A stretch of 64,000 bases of DNA from CAIVVT01 sp963757265 (GCA_963757265.1 CAVWRA010000006.1:372001-436000); one strand, 5' to 3'. Shown: positions 28,449 to 38,304, numbered from the stretch's first letter. Notes: generated by a model not told the origin, from the letters alone. Made by a program: numbers and translations.

Positions 28449-30545
28449 GTGAAGGTTTACGAAAGCACCGAAGTCCGAAATGTGGCCCTCGTCGGCCACG
28501 GCAACAGCGGGAAGACGACGCTGGCGGCGGGCATGTTCTATGCGGCCGGCGTGACCAACCGCCTGACCCGGGTGGACGAGGGCAACACGATCACGGATTA
28601 CGACGACGAGGAAGTCAGCCGCAAGATCACGATCTCCACCGCGCTGGCCGCCGTGGAGTGGAAGAAGATGAAGCTCAATATCTTCGATACGCCGGGCTTC
28701 AACCTGTTCATGTACGACACCAAGATGGCGCTGGCCGCGGCGGATGCGGCGCTGATCGTGGTGGATGGGGTGGCCGGCGTCGAGGTGCAGACCGAGAAGG
28801 TCTGGGAGTACGTGGAAGAGTTCCAGCTGCCGCGGGCGTTTTTCATCAACCGGCTGGACCGCGAGCGCAGCGATTTCGACCGCGCCGTGACCAGCATCCA
28901 GGAGTTTTTCGGACGCCATGCGGTGCCGGTGGCGCTGCCGATCGGGGCGGAGAAGGACTTCCAGGGCGTGGTGGACCTGATCCACATGAAGGCCTACACG
29001 TACACGCCCGACGGCGACGGCAAGGGCCGCGAGATCCCGATCCCCGATGCGCTGGCCGAACGCGCCAGGGCGCTGCACGAGCAGCTGATCGAGAACATCG
29101 CCGAGGGCCGGGATGAGCTGATGGAGGAGTTCTTCTCCACCGGCACGCTGCCGCCGGAGCACATTCAATCCGGGCTGCGGGACCTGATCCGGGACGACAA
29201 GCTATACCCGATCCTGTGCGGCGCGGCGCTGCGCAATGCCGGTACGGACATGGTGCTGGATTTCCTGATCGAGTTCACGCCCAGCCCGGTGGAGCGCCCG
29301 CCGCAGAAGGCGCAATCGGGCGAGACGGAAGTGGAGCGGCCGGTCAGCGACAAGGAACGCGTGTCGGCTTACGTTTTCAAGACCATCGCCGACCCCTTCG
29401 CCGGGCGCCTTTCGTTTTTCAAAGTCTGCTCGGGGGTGCTGAAGAACGACGCCGCACTGGTGGCAGTGCGCAGCGGAAGCCAGGAGCGCCTGGCGCACCT
29501 GAGCGTGCCGCAGGGCAAGCAGATGCTGCCGGTGAATGAGCTGCACGCCGGCGACATCGGCGTGGTGGCCAAGCTGAAGGACGTGCTGACGGGCGACACG
29601 CTGTGCGAGAAGGGCGACACGATTTCGTTTCCCAACGTCAAGGTGGCAGAGCCGTCCATCGCCTATGCCATCGCCGCCAAGAGCCGCAACGACGAGGATC
29701 GCATGGGCAACGCCATGCAGCGCATCCTGGAAGAGGATCCCGGCCTGCGCTTCTATCGCGACGCGCAAACCAAGGATTTTCTGCTCGCCGGGAGCGGCGG
29801 GCAGCACGTCGAGATCGTAGTCAGCCGCCTGAAGAAGCGCTACAACGTGGACGTCGAGTTGCGCGCGCCCAAGATTCCCTACCGCGAGACCATCCGTGGC
29901 CACGCCGACGTCCACGGCCGCCACAAGAAACAGACCGGCGGTCACGGCCAGTTCGGCGACATCAAGGTGAAAGTGGCGCCGCGCGAGCGCGGGGTGGGCT
30001 TCGAGTTCGTCAACGACATTTTCGGCGGCGCGGTGCCGCGCAACTTCATTCCGGCCGTGGAGAAGGGTTTCATCGAGGCGGCGGCGCGCGGCTACCTGGC
30101 CGGCTACCCGATGGTGGACTTCCAGGTGACGCTGTATGACGGCCAGTACCACGACGTCGATTCCTCGGAAATGTCGTTCAAGCTGGCCGCCCGCAAGGCC
30201 TTCAGGCTGGCCATGGAGGCGGCCAAGGCGGTTCTGCTGGAGCCGATCATGAAGGTCGAAGTCATCGGACCGGTGGAGTTCGCCGGCGACCTGATGGGCG
30301 ACATGAACAGCCGCCGCGGGCGCATCACGGGCATGGATTCGAAGGGCGGCACGCAGATTGTGCGGGCCGTGGTCCCGATGGCCGAGATGCTCACTTATCA
30401 GAACGACCTGACCTCGATGACGCAGGGCCGCGCCTCGTTCACCATGGAGTTCGACCACTACGACTACGTGCCGCAGCTGCAGTCGGATAAGATCATCGCG
30501 GCCGCCAAGGCGCTGATGACGGGCGAGGAAGAAGAGGAAGAATAG
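28449..30545 (+). CDS. Elongation factor G-like GTPase (second EF-G type)
   Basis: A 698-residue five-domain translational GTPase. The P-loop is GHGNSGKTT (16-24), G3 is DTPG (80-83) and G4 is NRLD (134-137), where canonical EF-G has NKxD. Domain IV (near HGRHKKQTGGHGQFGDIKV) and the C-terminal domain V with GDMNSRRGRITGM are present; the tail is a run of Glu. The effector-region sequence (DYDDEEVSRKITISTALAAVEW) is that of EF-G paralogues rather than the main fusA. The GTG start at 28449 has GGGGAG ahead. These paralogues may act in recycling or specialised translocation; the exact role is open. Confidence 0.88.
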   Translation: MKVYESTEVRNVALVGHGNSGKTTLAAGMFYAAGVTNRLTRVDEGNTITDYDDEEVSRKITISTALAAVEWKKMKLNIFDTPGFNLFMYDTKMALAAADAALIVVDGVAGVEVQTEKVWEYVEEFQLPRAFFINRLDRERSDFDRAVTSIQEFFGRHAVPVALPIGAEKDFQGVVDLIHMKAYTYTPDGDGKGREIPIPDALAERARALHEQLIENIAEGRDELMEEFFSTGTLPPEHIQSGLRDLIRDDKLYPILCGAALRNAGTDMVLDFLIEFTPSPVERPPQKAQSGETEVERPVSDKERVSAYVFKTIADPFAGRLSFFKVCSGVLKNDAALVAVRSGSQERLAHLSVPQGKQMLPVNELHAGDIGVVAKLKDVLTGDTLCEKGDTISFPNVKVAEPSIAYAIAAKSRNDEDRMGNAMQRILEEDPGLRFYRDAQTKDFLLAGSGGQHVEIVVSRLKKRYNVDVELRAPKIPYRETIRGHADVHGRHKKQTGGHGQFGDIKVKVAPRERGVGFEFVNDIFGGAVPRNFIPAVEKGFIEAAARGYLAGYPMVDFQVTLYDGQYHDVDSSEMSFKLAARKAFRLAMEAAKAVLLEPIMKVEVIGPVEFAGDLMGDMNSRRGRITGMDSKGGTQIVRAVVPMAEMLTYQNDLTSMTQGRASFTMEFDHYDYVPQLQSDKIIAAAKALMTGEEEEEE

Positions 30546-30584
30546 GCGCGCGGTTCCTGCGCCTGCCTGACCCGGCGATGCGCG

Positions 30585-31700
30585 TCAGCCCTGGACCGCG
30601 TTCGCAAACACCGCCCAGGTCTCCCGCGCGCACTTTTCCCAGGTGTATCGCTGGGCCTGCTGGAGGCCGCGCTCGATCATCGCGCGTCGCTCTTGTCCAG
30701 ACGTCAGCAGCCGCTCCAACGCCGTCCGGATGTCATCGACGCTCAGCGGGTCCACGTAGCACGCCGCGTCACCCGCGACTTCCGGGAGCGAGCCGGCCGC
30801 GGAAGTCAGGACGGGCACGCCGGCCGCCATCGCCTCGGCCACCGGGAATCCGAATCCTTCATACAGCGAGGGATAGGCAAACAGCGTCGCGCCCGCCATG
30901 AGCGCCGGCAGTTCGTCCTCGGCAACATAACCGAGGCCACGAACCCCCGCCGCGCCCCCCAGGATGCGCGCCCTGGTGGGAGCATCCAGCCAGCCCGGCA
31001 TGCCCACCAACACCAGGTCGTACTCCTCGCGCAGACTGGCCCGCATGGTCGCCCAGGCGTCGAGCAGGCGGCCCAGATTTTTCCTGGGCTCCAGCGTGCC
31101 CGCAAACAGGACGTAGGGCCGCCGCAGGCCGTAATGCGCGCGGATCTTCGGACCGGCCGGCGGATCGCCGCGGAAAAACTCCTCCCGCACGCCCGAGTAG
31201 ACGACCGTGATGCGCGAGTCGGGAAGGCCGAGCGCCTCGATCAGATCGCGCTTCGTATTGTTCGAGACGGCGATCACCTGGCGGGCGCGGCTGACGATGT
31301 TCGAGAAAAATGCCTTGTCCGCGGCGATCGTCTCGGCCGTGTGGAGCGCCGGCAGGCGGAACGCGGTGAGGTCGTGGACCGTCGTGGTCATTGGCATCCG
31401 GCGCGGCATGGCGCGCACGAGATTGGAGGCGTGGAACAGATCCGCGCCGCGCGTCGCCCAGTGCGAGATCGGATTCCACGGACCATTGAGGTGTGTGGCA
31501 AACGCCGCCCGGGCCAGGCTCCCCAGCCGGCCGCGCGTTAACGCGTCGTGCCGCAGGCTGCCGGGATCGTCGAGGAACGGAAAGCAGATTACTTCGTGGC
31601 CGCCCGCCGTCGCGCGAAGATATTTGACGAGGTAGTACAAATACGATTTGACGCCCGCGCTTCTTACCAGGAAGGGCGTGCAATCGACACAGATTCTCAT
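30585..31700 (-). CDS. GT4-family glycosyltransferase
   Basis: A 371-residue GT-B fold retaining glycosyltransferase. The N-terminal acceptor domain starts MRICVDCTPFL. The C-terminal donor domain has VLFAGTLEPRKNLGRLLDAW, then the YPSLYEGFGFPVAEAMAAG motif with the catalytic-region glutamates, and SLPEVAGDAA. Family members transfer mannose or similar sugars from nucleotide sugars in polysaccharide or LPS synthesis; the acceptor is not evident. It is convergent with the EF-G gene and has no glycan cluster around it. Confidence 0.9.
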   Translation of the reverse strand: MRICVDCTPFLVRSAGVKSYLYYLVKYLRATAGGHEVICFPFLDDPGSLRHDALTRGRLGSLARAAFATHLNGPWNPISHWATRGADLFHASNLVRAMPRRMPMTTTVHDLTAFRLPALHTAETIAADKAFFSNIVSRARQVIAVSNNTKRDLIEALGLPDSRITVVYSGVREEFFRGDPPAGPKIRAHYGLRRPYVLFAGTLEPRKNLGRLLDAWATMRASLREEYDLVLVGMPGWLDAPTRARILGGAAGVRGLGYVAEDELPALMAGATLFAYPSLYEGFGFPVAEAMAAGVPVLTSAAGSLPEVAGDAACYVDPLSVDDIRTALERLLTSGQERRAMIERGLQQAQRYTWEKCARETWAVFANAVQG

Positions 31701-31803
31701 GACATATAGTCCTGAGGGCTGCAGCCGGCGGTAGTCTGCCCGGCGCGTGTTGTTCTCGTCAAATCAGCAACAAGGGTATCAGATGGCGTCCGCGGCGCGA
31801 ATC

Positions 31804-32433
31804 CTATTTTGAAGCTTCGGCCGCCGTGGCGGAACGCCCCACGCTGTGGATCTCGATATCGACGTGATCGCTCACGTGCAGGAACATCATGCTCGGATTC
31901 TTCAGGCCCCACTTTATGTAAGGCACGCTGAACTTCATGCTGGCGGAAATCTGGTCGGGCCGCACATCGACCTTGACCGGCAGCGTCAATTCGTGATCAA
32001 CATTCATCAGCCTGAACTTGCCATGCACCTGGACGGTCGAGACGCCCTGCGGCGCCAGGCTCCCCTCAACGCGGTCGGGGGTAAAAACGATTTCGGTGTA
32101 TTTCTGGCTCTCGATGATGCTGGTGTGCATGCGATTGTCGCGCGATTCGTTGCCGCTTTCGCCGCTTGTCGCGTTAACGATCAGCGCGCCGCCCGCCTTG
32201 CCGGTGGCCGCATCAAACACGATCCTGCCGCTCTTCAATTGAAACGTCCCGTGCACCTGGTGCAGGGCCGTGTCGAGCGTCCAATGGATCTGGCTTTGTG
32301 GCGGGTTGAATGTCCACGCCATTTCTGCGGCGCTCAGCGGTGCCGCCGCGCCTGCCGCCAGCATCAGGAGCAGCATCATCCGACGACTCGCCCAACGTCG
32401 GGCCGCGGCGCCTTGGGTATTCTGTATCGGCAT
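31804..32433 (-). CDS. Secreted YceI-family lipid-binding protein
   Basis: A 209-residue exported protein with a basic N-terminus and a hydrophobic signal (MMLLLMLAAGAAAPLSAAE), followed by the YceI beta-barrel: WTFNPPQSQIHWTLDTALH at its start and FRLMNVDHELTLPV in the middle. YceI barrels bind long polyprenyl or fatty acyl chains in the periplasm. GGGAGG sits 8 bases before the ATG at 32433, favouring it over an ATG six codons upstream. It is followed downstream by the glycosyltransferase gene. Confidence 0.88.
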   Translation of the reverse strand: MPIQNTQGAAARRWASRRMMLLLMLAAGAAAPLSAAEMAWTFNPPQSQIHWTLDTALHQVHGTFQLKSGRIVFDAATGKAGGALIVNATSGESGNESRDNRMHTSIIESQKYTEIVFTPDRVEGSLAPQGVSTVQVHGKFRLMNVDHELTLPVKVDVRPDQISASMKFSVPYIKWGLKNPSMMFLHVSDHVDIEIHSVGRSATAAEASK

Positions 32434-32466
32434 CGGGTTTCCTCCCAGCAATACGTGATGGATACT

Positions 32467-33603
32467 TCAGGCCTGAGTCAGCAAGCCCCAGCCCAGTGCC
32501 AGAAAATTGGCCGCGAACGAGGCCGGAGAAAGCGCGCCGACATGCATGGCGAGCATCGCCGGGAAGACGTCCCGCTGTGTGGATAAAACACTCAATGTGC
32601 GCCGGCGCAGCCAGTCCCGCCGGCCCATCAGCAGCATCAGATCGGCCATGAATGCCGGGCGGCGGCGCAACCGCCGGTGCTCTTCCTCATAGCGTGACAG
32701 CCCGCCCTGGGCCTCGCCCGCTGCGAGACAGCGCGCCAGCGCATTCGCCTGGTGGAACGTCAGGCACAGCCCCTCGCCCGTGATCGCATCCACCGAACCG
32801 GAGGCGTCCCCAACCAGCGCGATGCGTTCCGTCGAGACCCTTCTCAACTGGCGCGACGCGGTCATCCCGCCGCGTTCCTGGCTGGTCGCTGCAGCGCCGC
32901 TCAGCCGCCGCGCCAACTGCGGAAACCAGGGCAAAGCCTGGTCCAGCCTCAACTGCGGATTGCGCGAAAGCACGGCCACGCACACCTCCTGCGGACCCAC
33001 GGGCGTGACGTAGATCTGGCACGCCTGGTGAGGGTCCCCGTCGCCCCAATACAGCTCCATGAACTCGCTCCAGGGCTCGATGCGGTAGTGCCGGCGGAAT
33101 CCGTAGCGGTGTTCATCGCGGCGGCAGGCGTCGAGCCCGGCCCACCGGCGCACGGCGGACTGTCCGCCGTCGGCGCCGACGATCCACCGCGACCGGAACG
33201 ACCGGCCTTCGCACTCAATCCAGCCCGCCCTCAGGCCCGTCACCCGCGTCTTCCAGAGCAACTCGATGCCGCGGCGCTCGGCTTCCACGCTCAGCAGATC
33301 GTGCAGCACCGTCCGGCGCACGCCCAGCCCGTTGCCGGAGGGAAAGTGCGCGTCCACCGAAACGCCGCAGCCCAGGAAGCGGAGGCCTGGGAATGGATAG
33401 CCCGCTTCCTTCGGCAGCGTCACGCCCAGCGCGCCCAGCGCCTCCACCGAATCCGGCATCAGCCCTTCGCCGCAGGCTTTGTCGATGCCGGGCCCCCAGG
33501 CATCCGCCACCGCGACATGCAGTCCGCGCTTCGCCGCGGCGATGGCGGTTGCGAGTCCGGCCGGGCCGCCGCCGATCACGAAAACATCAAAATCAGGACT
33601 CAT
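32467..33603 (-). CDS. FAD-dependent oxidoreductase, geranylgeranyl-reductase-like
   Basis: A 378-residue flavoprotein. The Rossmann dinucleotide site is VIGGGPAGLATAIAAAKRG near the N-terminus, followed by CGEGLMPDSVEALGALG. The middle holds the family WIVGADGGQSAVRRWAGL (the DG motif), and ALVGDASGSVDAITGEGL is the second FAD-binding motif. Relatives reduce isoprenoid chains or hydroxylate aromatic polyketides. The YceI gene, whose family binds polyprenoids, lies 33 bases downstream on the same strand, which weakly favours an isoprenoid role. A GGGAG site precedes the start. Confidence 0.85.
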   Translation of the reverse strand: MSPDFDVFVIGGGPAGLATAIAAAKRGLHVAVADAWGPGIDKACGEGLMPDSVEALGALGVTLPKEAGYPFPGLRFLGCGVSVDAHFPSGNGLGVRRTVLHDLLSVEAERRGIELLWKTRVTGLRAGWIECEGRSFRSRWIVGADGGQSAVRRWAGLDACRRDEHRYGFRRHYRIEPWSEFMELYWGDGDPHQACQIYVTPVGPQEVCVAVLSRNPQLRLDQALPWFPQLARRLSGAAATSQERGGMTASRQLRRVSTERIALVGDASGSVDAITGEGLCLTFHQANALARCLAAGEAQGGLSRYEEEHRRLRRRPAFMADLMLLMGRRDWLRRRTLSVLSTQRDVFPAMLAMHVGALSPASFAANFLALGWGLLTQA

Positions 33604-33772
33604 TCAAGCTCCCTCGTCCATCGCGATACAGGTGTCTTTCACCCGAACATTCCTCTGCAGAATATTTCTTGCACTGCTCCGCCGGAGCGGCCGCCTACCG
33701 GCCACGCCGGCTGCCGCGTACACGGCGGCGCCCGCCACTGCGGTCCCTCTCGCGGCCCGTTTCCGGGCCGTT

Positions 33773-35138
33773 CTATATGTTGTGGATGACCCGCCGGGCG
33801 AGCCCCAGAGCCTCCGCCCAGAACGAGGCCGAGTTGTGCATCAGATCGACCACGTCCCTGATCGCGCCAACGAACTCGTCGATGTGTCCCTGTTCCACCA
33901 CCAGCGGGGGCGCGACCTTCAGCACCGCGAAGTTGTTCCCGCAGATCTGGGTCAACATGCCGTGGTCGCGGAACAGCCGCATTACCACGACCTGGCCGAA
34001 CATTCCTTTGTGGATGGCCATGAAGGCCTCATACGGTACCCTCAGCTTCAGGCTCCGCGGCGCCTGGAATTCGATGCCGTTCAGCAGTCCCAGGCCGCGG
34101 ACCCCGGCGACCATTTCGTAGCCCGTCAGCGCCGTTCGCAGCCGCTCGCGCAGATACTCGCCCAGCGCCTGCGCGCGCGCCCCGAGGCCCTCCTGGTCCA
34201 GCACCTCCAGCGTCGCCAGACCGGCGCGCATCGAAAGGCTGTTCTCGCTGAACGTTGACGTGTGAACGATGGCGCGCTTGAACGAGCCGTAGGTTGAACG
34301 CATAGATATCGTCGGTCAGCAGCACGGCCGCCGTCGGTACCAGCCCGCCGCTCAGCGCCTTCGCCATGACCACCATGTCCGGATCGGCCTGGTAATGCTG
34401 GCCCGCCAGGAAGGGTCCGGTGCGGTGCATGCCCGTCTGCACTTCATCCAGCACCAGCAGCGTCCCGTGCCGGCGGCAAAGCCCCTGGACCTTTTGGAAG
34501 TACGCGGCATCGGGCAGCCGGATGCCCCCCTCGGCCTGAATCGGCTCGACGATAAACGCCGCAAACTTCTTCGTCGCCAGCTTTTTCTCCAGCACCGCCA
34601 GTTCGCCGAACGGCACCGCCTCGGTCTCGCTCAGCATGGGGCCGAAGCCCTCGCGCCAGAACGGGTCGCCCATCAACGAAAGCGCGCCGCAGGTCAGGCC
34701 GTGGAACGCGCCGTCGGCGTACAGCAGCCCGGTGCGCCGCGTGTGCGCCCGCGAGAACTTGATCGCCGCCTCCACGCTCTCGCTCCCGGAGCTTGAAAAG
34801 AAGACCTTCTTGAGACGCCCGCCCGCCCGCTCGCATAGGCTCGCCGCCAGCTCCCCGGCCAACTCCGGCACGTGGCTTTGGAGCATACCCGGGCCGCGCC
34901 GGTCCAGTTCGTCCTTGATTGCTTCGATAATCGCTGGATGGTTGTGTCCGGCGTTGTGAACGCAGTAGCCGGACAGGAAGTCGAGGATCCGCCGGCCATC
35001 TTCGGTGAATAGTTCGGCGCCCGCGCACCGGCGATACCGGACGTTCATCTGCAGAACGCTCAGCAGCTTCACCCACTGCGGGTTGACCCGATCTTCATAC
35101 AGCGCTTCGACTACACGCGTCTGGTTGGCCAGTTGCAA
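33773..35138 (-). CDS. Class III aminotransferase, interrupted by a 1-nt frameshift
   Basis: A PLP enzyme of the acetylornithine/ornithine/putrescine aminotransferase class. The first part (35138 to ~34299) contains SSSGSESVEAAIKF, LVLDEVQTGMHRTG with the PLP-ring Asp231, and the Schiff-base lysine in MAKALSGG (K260). At IYA, one extra base (A in the pair 34297-34298) shifts the frame. The second part continues with STYGSFKRAIVHTSTFSENS and MRAGLATLEVLDQEG to the stop. Corrected length is 454 residues, normal for the class. The start is TTG at 35138 with GGGAGG ahead. Substrate is unknown. Confidence 0.85.
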
Positions 35139-35456
35139 TCCCTAAGTCCCTCCCGCAAGGTGGCTCTCGAACAGTTGATTTCAGGGACGGCCCCGCCCCC
35201 GTAATGGTTTCCGATGAAGTGAAGTCCATTGCAGATTCTCCGCCGATCCGCGGAACTCCTTCCTTCGTTGCTGAAAGTTTCTACGGATCCACGGCCGGCG
35301 CCGGGTGCGCGCCCGCTCATCGGTGCCTCCGGCCCGCGGCTTCCATTCGACCCGATTTGAGAATTCCTGGTCCGAATTCACAGGTTGACCGGAAAGAAGA
35401 GTTCGGATAGAGTCATAACTGCGGTTCTGTAGTCGAGAATTCACACGCAGTCTCGA
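35139..35456. promoter_or_regulatory. Divergent intergenic region with promoter and hairpin before the lytic transglycosylase
   Basis: TTGACC (35385-35390), a 17-base spacer and TAGAGT (35408-35413) form a plausible plus-strand promoter. A 6-bp inverted repeat, TCGAGA (35433-35438) and TCTCGA (35451-35456), ends exactly at the ATG of the next gene, which has no Shine-Dalgarno. The remainder shows nothing recognisable. Confidence 0.35.
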
Positions 35457-37112
35457 ATGCCATTGCCCTGCCAACCGAAGCTCCTCGTATTCGCACTCGG
35501 ATTGCTCTCCGTGCCGTTGCTGAGTGCCGCCGGCGGTGCCGCGCCATTGCCTCCGTTTGAGTTCCGGGCCGTCGAACCGACCACGCACGCCGCCGGCATG
35601 GACGTTCCGCAGATCCAGATGCAGATCGCGGCTCCGAAGCCGCCCGAGGCGCCCGTCGTTTCGCCGGCCGCGAAGGCGCTCAGCGAAAGCGAGCAGCATT
35701 TCCAGCAGGGCAAATCGCTGCTGGAGGAGCTGCGGGTGGACGAGGCGCGCCACGAATTCGACCTGGCGGTGGACGGCCTGTTGAACCTGCCGGAGGACAT
35801 GCCCGACCGCGCGCAGTTCGATAGAAAAGCCGAAGCGCTCATTCGTCAGATCCATAAATACGATCTCGAAAGCCTGGGCGCCGGCCAGTCACCCGAGGGT
35901 CTGTTGTTCACCCAGTCGCCGCGCGATGAGCTCCCCGACCTGACCTTTCCGGTCGATCCGAGCATGAAGGACAAGGTGGTGGAGAGGATCCGCGCCGCCT
36001 CCTCGCAACTGCCCCTGGAAGTGAACGAGGCGGTACTGGGCTACATCAATTTCTTCACCAGCCAGCGCGGCCAGCGTGTTTTCCTGTATGGCTGGAAGCG
36101 CGCCGGGCGCTATCGGGCGATGATCGAACGGGTGCTGAGGGAGGAGGGTCTGCCGGCCGAACTGATCCACCTGGCCCAGGCCGAATCGGGCTTCATGCCG
36201 CGGGCGCTTTCGGTCAAGGCGTGCGCAGGCATGTGGCAGTTCGCGCGGCGCACCGGCGGCCTGTATGGCCTGGAAGCGAGCAAGCAGCGCGACGACCGGC
36301 TGGATCCCGAAAAGGCGACCCGCGCCGCGGCCCGCCACCTGCTCGACCTGTACCACCAGACGGGGGACTGGTACCTGGCGATGGCGGGCTACGATTGCGG
36401 GCCGTTGTGTGTCGAGCGCGCGGTCCAGCGCACCGGCTACGCCGACTATTGGGAATTGCGACGCCGCAACGCGCTGCCGCGTGAAACGCAGAACTACGTC
36501 CCGGCTATTCTGGCCATGGCGATTATCGCCAAGGACCCGGGGGCTTACGGAGTGCCGCTGGTTGACCAGGATCCGGAGCTCGAGTTCGACACCCTCCGCG
36601 TTACGGCTCCGACAAATCTGGCCCTGCTGGCCGATGCCGCCGACGTGCCGGTCTCCGATGTGCGCGACCTGAACCCTTCCGTGCTGAAAAACGTCGCGCC
36701 CGCCGGGGCCGAGGTGCGCATTCCCCAGGGCAAGGGGCCGGCCGTACAATCGGCTCTGGAAACCGTCCCCGCCGACAAGCGCGCCTCCTGGCGGGTGCAC
36801 CGCCTCTCGCCGGGCGACACATTGCCGCTGCTGGCCCATCGCTTTGGGGCGACGCCCGCCGCGCTCCTGGCGGCCAACCACGCTCTGGGCGCCGGGTGGC
36901 TCGACCATCCGCGCGCGGGCGAGCTGGTTGTGATTCCGCACATGCCGCGTGCCGCCGCCTCCACCAGCGCGCGGCGCTCGTTGACGCACAAGAAACCGGC
37001 TGCCAACTCGGCCCGCCGCGGCAAACCCGCCGACCCGGCCAAGGGCGCTGCGCGCGGAACCCAGATCGCCTCCGCCGCGCACACCCGGACGCGCCGCACG
37101 GCCGCGCATTAG
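35457..37112 (+). CDS. Membrane-bound lytic transglycosylase D-like protein with LysM domain
   Basis: A 551-residue exported murein hydrolase. The signal peptide is within MPLPCQPKLLVFALGLLSVPLLSAAGG. The SLT/MltD catalytic domain spans roughly 165-360: LPAELIHLAQAESGFMPRA holds the catalytic Glu in AESGF, and VKACAGMWQFARRTGGLYGL and YLAMAGYDCGP are family blocks. A LysM-like repeat follows (WRVHRLSPGDTLPLLAHRFG), and the tail is basic and Ala/Lys/Arg-rich. The family cleaves peptidoglycan glycan strands to 1,6-anhydro products. The CG after AGYD replaces the common NCG, a small deviation. Confidence 0.87.
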   Translation: MPLPCQPKLLVFALGLLSVPLLSAAGGAAPLPPFEFRAVEPTTHAAGMDVPQIQMQIAAPKPPEAPVVSPAAKALSESEQHFQQGKSLLEELRVDEARHEFDLAVDGLLNLPEDMPDRAQFDRKAEALIRQIHKYDLESLGAGQSPEGLLFTQSPRDELPDLTFPVDPSMKDKVVERIRAASSQLPLEVNEAVLGYINFFTSQRGQRVFLYGWKRAGRYRAMIERVLREEGLPAELIHLAQAESGFMPRALSVKACAGMWQFARRTGGLYGLEASKQRDDRLDPEKATRAAARHLLDLYHQTGDWYLAMAGYDCGPLCVERAVQRTGYADYWELRRRNALPRETQNYVPAILAMAIIAKDPGAYGVPLVDQDPELEFDTLRVTAPTNLALLADAADVPVSDVRDLNPSVLKNVAPAGAEVRIPQGKGPAVQSALETVPADKRASWRVHRLSPGDTLPLLAHRFGATPAALLAANHALGAGWLDHPRAGELVVIPHMPRAAASTSARRSLTHKKPAANSARRGKPADPAKGAARGTQIASAAHTRTRRTAAH

Positions 37113-37234
37113 CCGCTGCTGCCGGCGTAAATTCTTTTTTTTCACATACTCCTCATCTCGTGCGAACATGCTCTTGTAAGGCTCTACAACGCGTGATATT
37201 TTTGTTCTAATTCCGATCAAGGAGAGCTCTACGC

Positions 37235-37831
37235 ATGGTGCCATGGAAGATGAGTGCCGTCGATTCGTTTGACGAGGGTGAGAGTGATTTTGACTCCGTG
37301 GTCAAGGACGACGGGGTCCGCGATGTTGACGATGCGTCCGCGGGCGCGCCGGATGAGGGAGCGCTGGCTGCGGTCGTCGTGGAAGAGGTGGTAGTGGTGG
37401 AGGCCCTCGAGCCCGCCACGCCTCCGCCCGCTCCGGCCAAGAAGCCCGCTGCCCGCGCCGCCAAACCCAAGCCGGCCGCCAAGCCTCCGGCTCCTCCACC
37501 TGAAGCCGCGAAGCCCGCGCCGAAAGAGGCGCCGGTCAAGAAAGCCGTCGTGAAGAAAGCCGCGGCTCCGGCCGCCAAAGCCGTGAAGCCGGCGGTCAAG
37601 AAGGTGGCCAAGAAAGCGGCGAAGAAAGCTGCGGTCAAGAAGGCTGCCCCGGCGAAGAAAGCAGCGGTCAAGAAGGCCGCGAAGAAGGCGGCGCCGGCGA
37701 AAAAGGCGGTCAAGAAGGCTGTCAAGAAGGCCATCAAGAAGGCAGTCAAGAAAGCCGCGAAGAAGGTGGTCAAGAAGGCCGTGAAGAAGGCCCCTGCCAA
37801 GAAGGCGGCGGCAAAAAAGAAGAAGCGCTAA
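37235..37831 (+). CDS. Histone H1-like Lys/Ala-rich protein with acidic head
   Basis: A 198-residue low-complexity protein. Residues ~8-55 are strongly acidic (DEGESDFDSVVKDDGVRDVD), then a Pro/Ala hinge, and from ~67 onward a Lys-Ala-rich tail of repeated KKA, VKKA and AKKA units ending KKKKR. Similar tails bind and compact DNA in bacterial H1-like proteins. AGGAGA lies about 10 bases ahead of the ATG. A T-run at 37133-37142 after the previous gene may be its terminator. The charge-split layout is unusual; nucleic-acid binding is an inference from composition. Confidence 0.8.
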   Translation: MVPWKMSAVDSFDEGESDFDSVVKDDGVRDVDDASAGAPDEGALAAVVVEEVVVVEALEPATPPPAPAKKPAARAAKPKPAAKPPAPPPEAAKPAPKEAPVKKAVVKKAAAPAAKAVKPAVKKVAKKAAKKAAVKKAAPAKKAAVKKAAKKAAPAKKAVKKAVKKAIKKAVKKAAKKVVKKAVKKAPAKKAAAKKKKR

Positions 37832-37993
37832 GCGCCGGGGCCGGGGCAAGCCGGAGCCCGTTGGGCGCCGGCGCGAGATGCAGCGGCGCGCCGCGCCCGA
37901 GCGTGGCGCGCGTCCATCCATGCCGCTATAGATGTCTCCGAGCCGCTAGCTCCGAGCCGCTCGCCGTCAGGGAGCCGGCCGTGGCTGCCGCCG

Positions 37994-38218
37994 CTAGCTC
38001 TTGGTCTCGGCGCTCGTTTCGTGCACCACCGTGCGGCATTTGCGGAACAGCTCGAGCAGCGACTCGGCCTGCTCCTCGGACGTGCGCGTGCCTTTCCCGG
38101 CAAAGCCCACCTGCTGCACCCCTTTGCCGTATGCTGTGGAAGACGCGATGAATTTCATCAGCTCCAGCGCCACTTCGTCGCTCGTCGCGCCGTGGCTCTT
38201 CGGTTCCTGTTCTTCCAT
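37994..38218 (-). CDS. Small conserved-looking protein of unknown function
   Basis: A 74-residue predicted protein (MEEQEPKSHGATSDEVALEL...) with a Glu/Ser-rich, helix-prone composition and a GKGTRTSEEQAESLLELFRK stretch. No domain recognised. It is divergent from the HipA-like gene with ~87 bases between starts. Codon use and balanced composition look coding, and no better frame occupies the region, but there is no independent support. Confidence 0.5.
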   Translation of the reverse strand: MEEQEPKSHGATSDEVALELMKFIASSTAYGKGVQQVGFAGKGTRTSEEQAESLLELFRKCRTVVHETSAETKS

Positions 38219-38304
38219 GGATTTATGCGGCTCCTCGATGTAAGGCTGGCGGGGGCGCCGATGCCGGTCCGGCGGCCGCCAACACCAGATTAGCGCAGCC
38301 GCCC

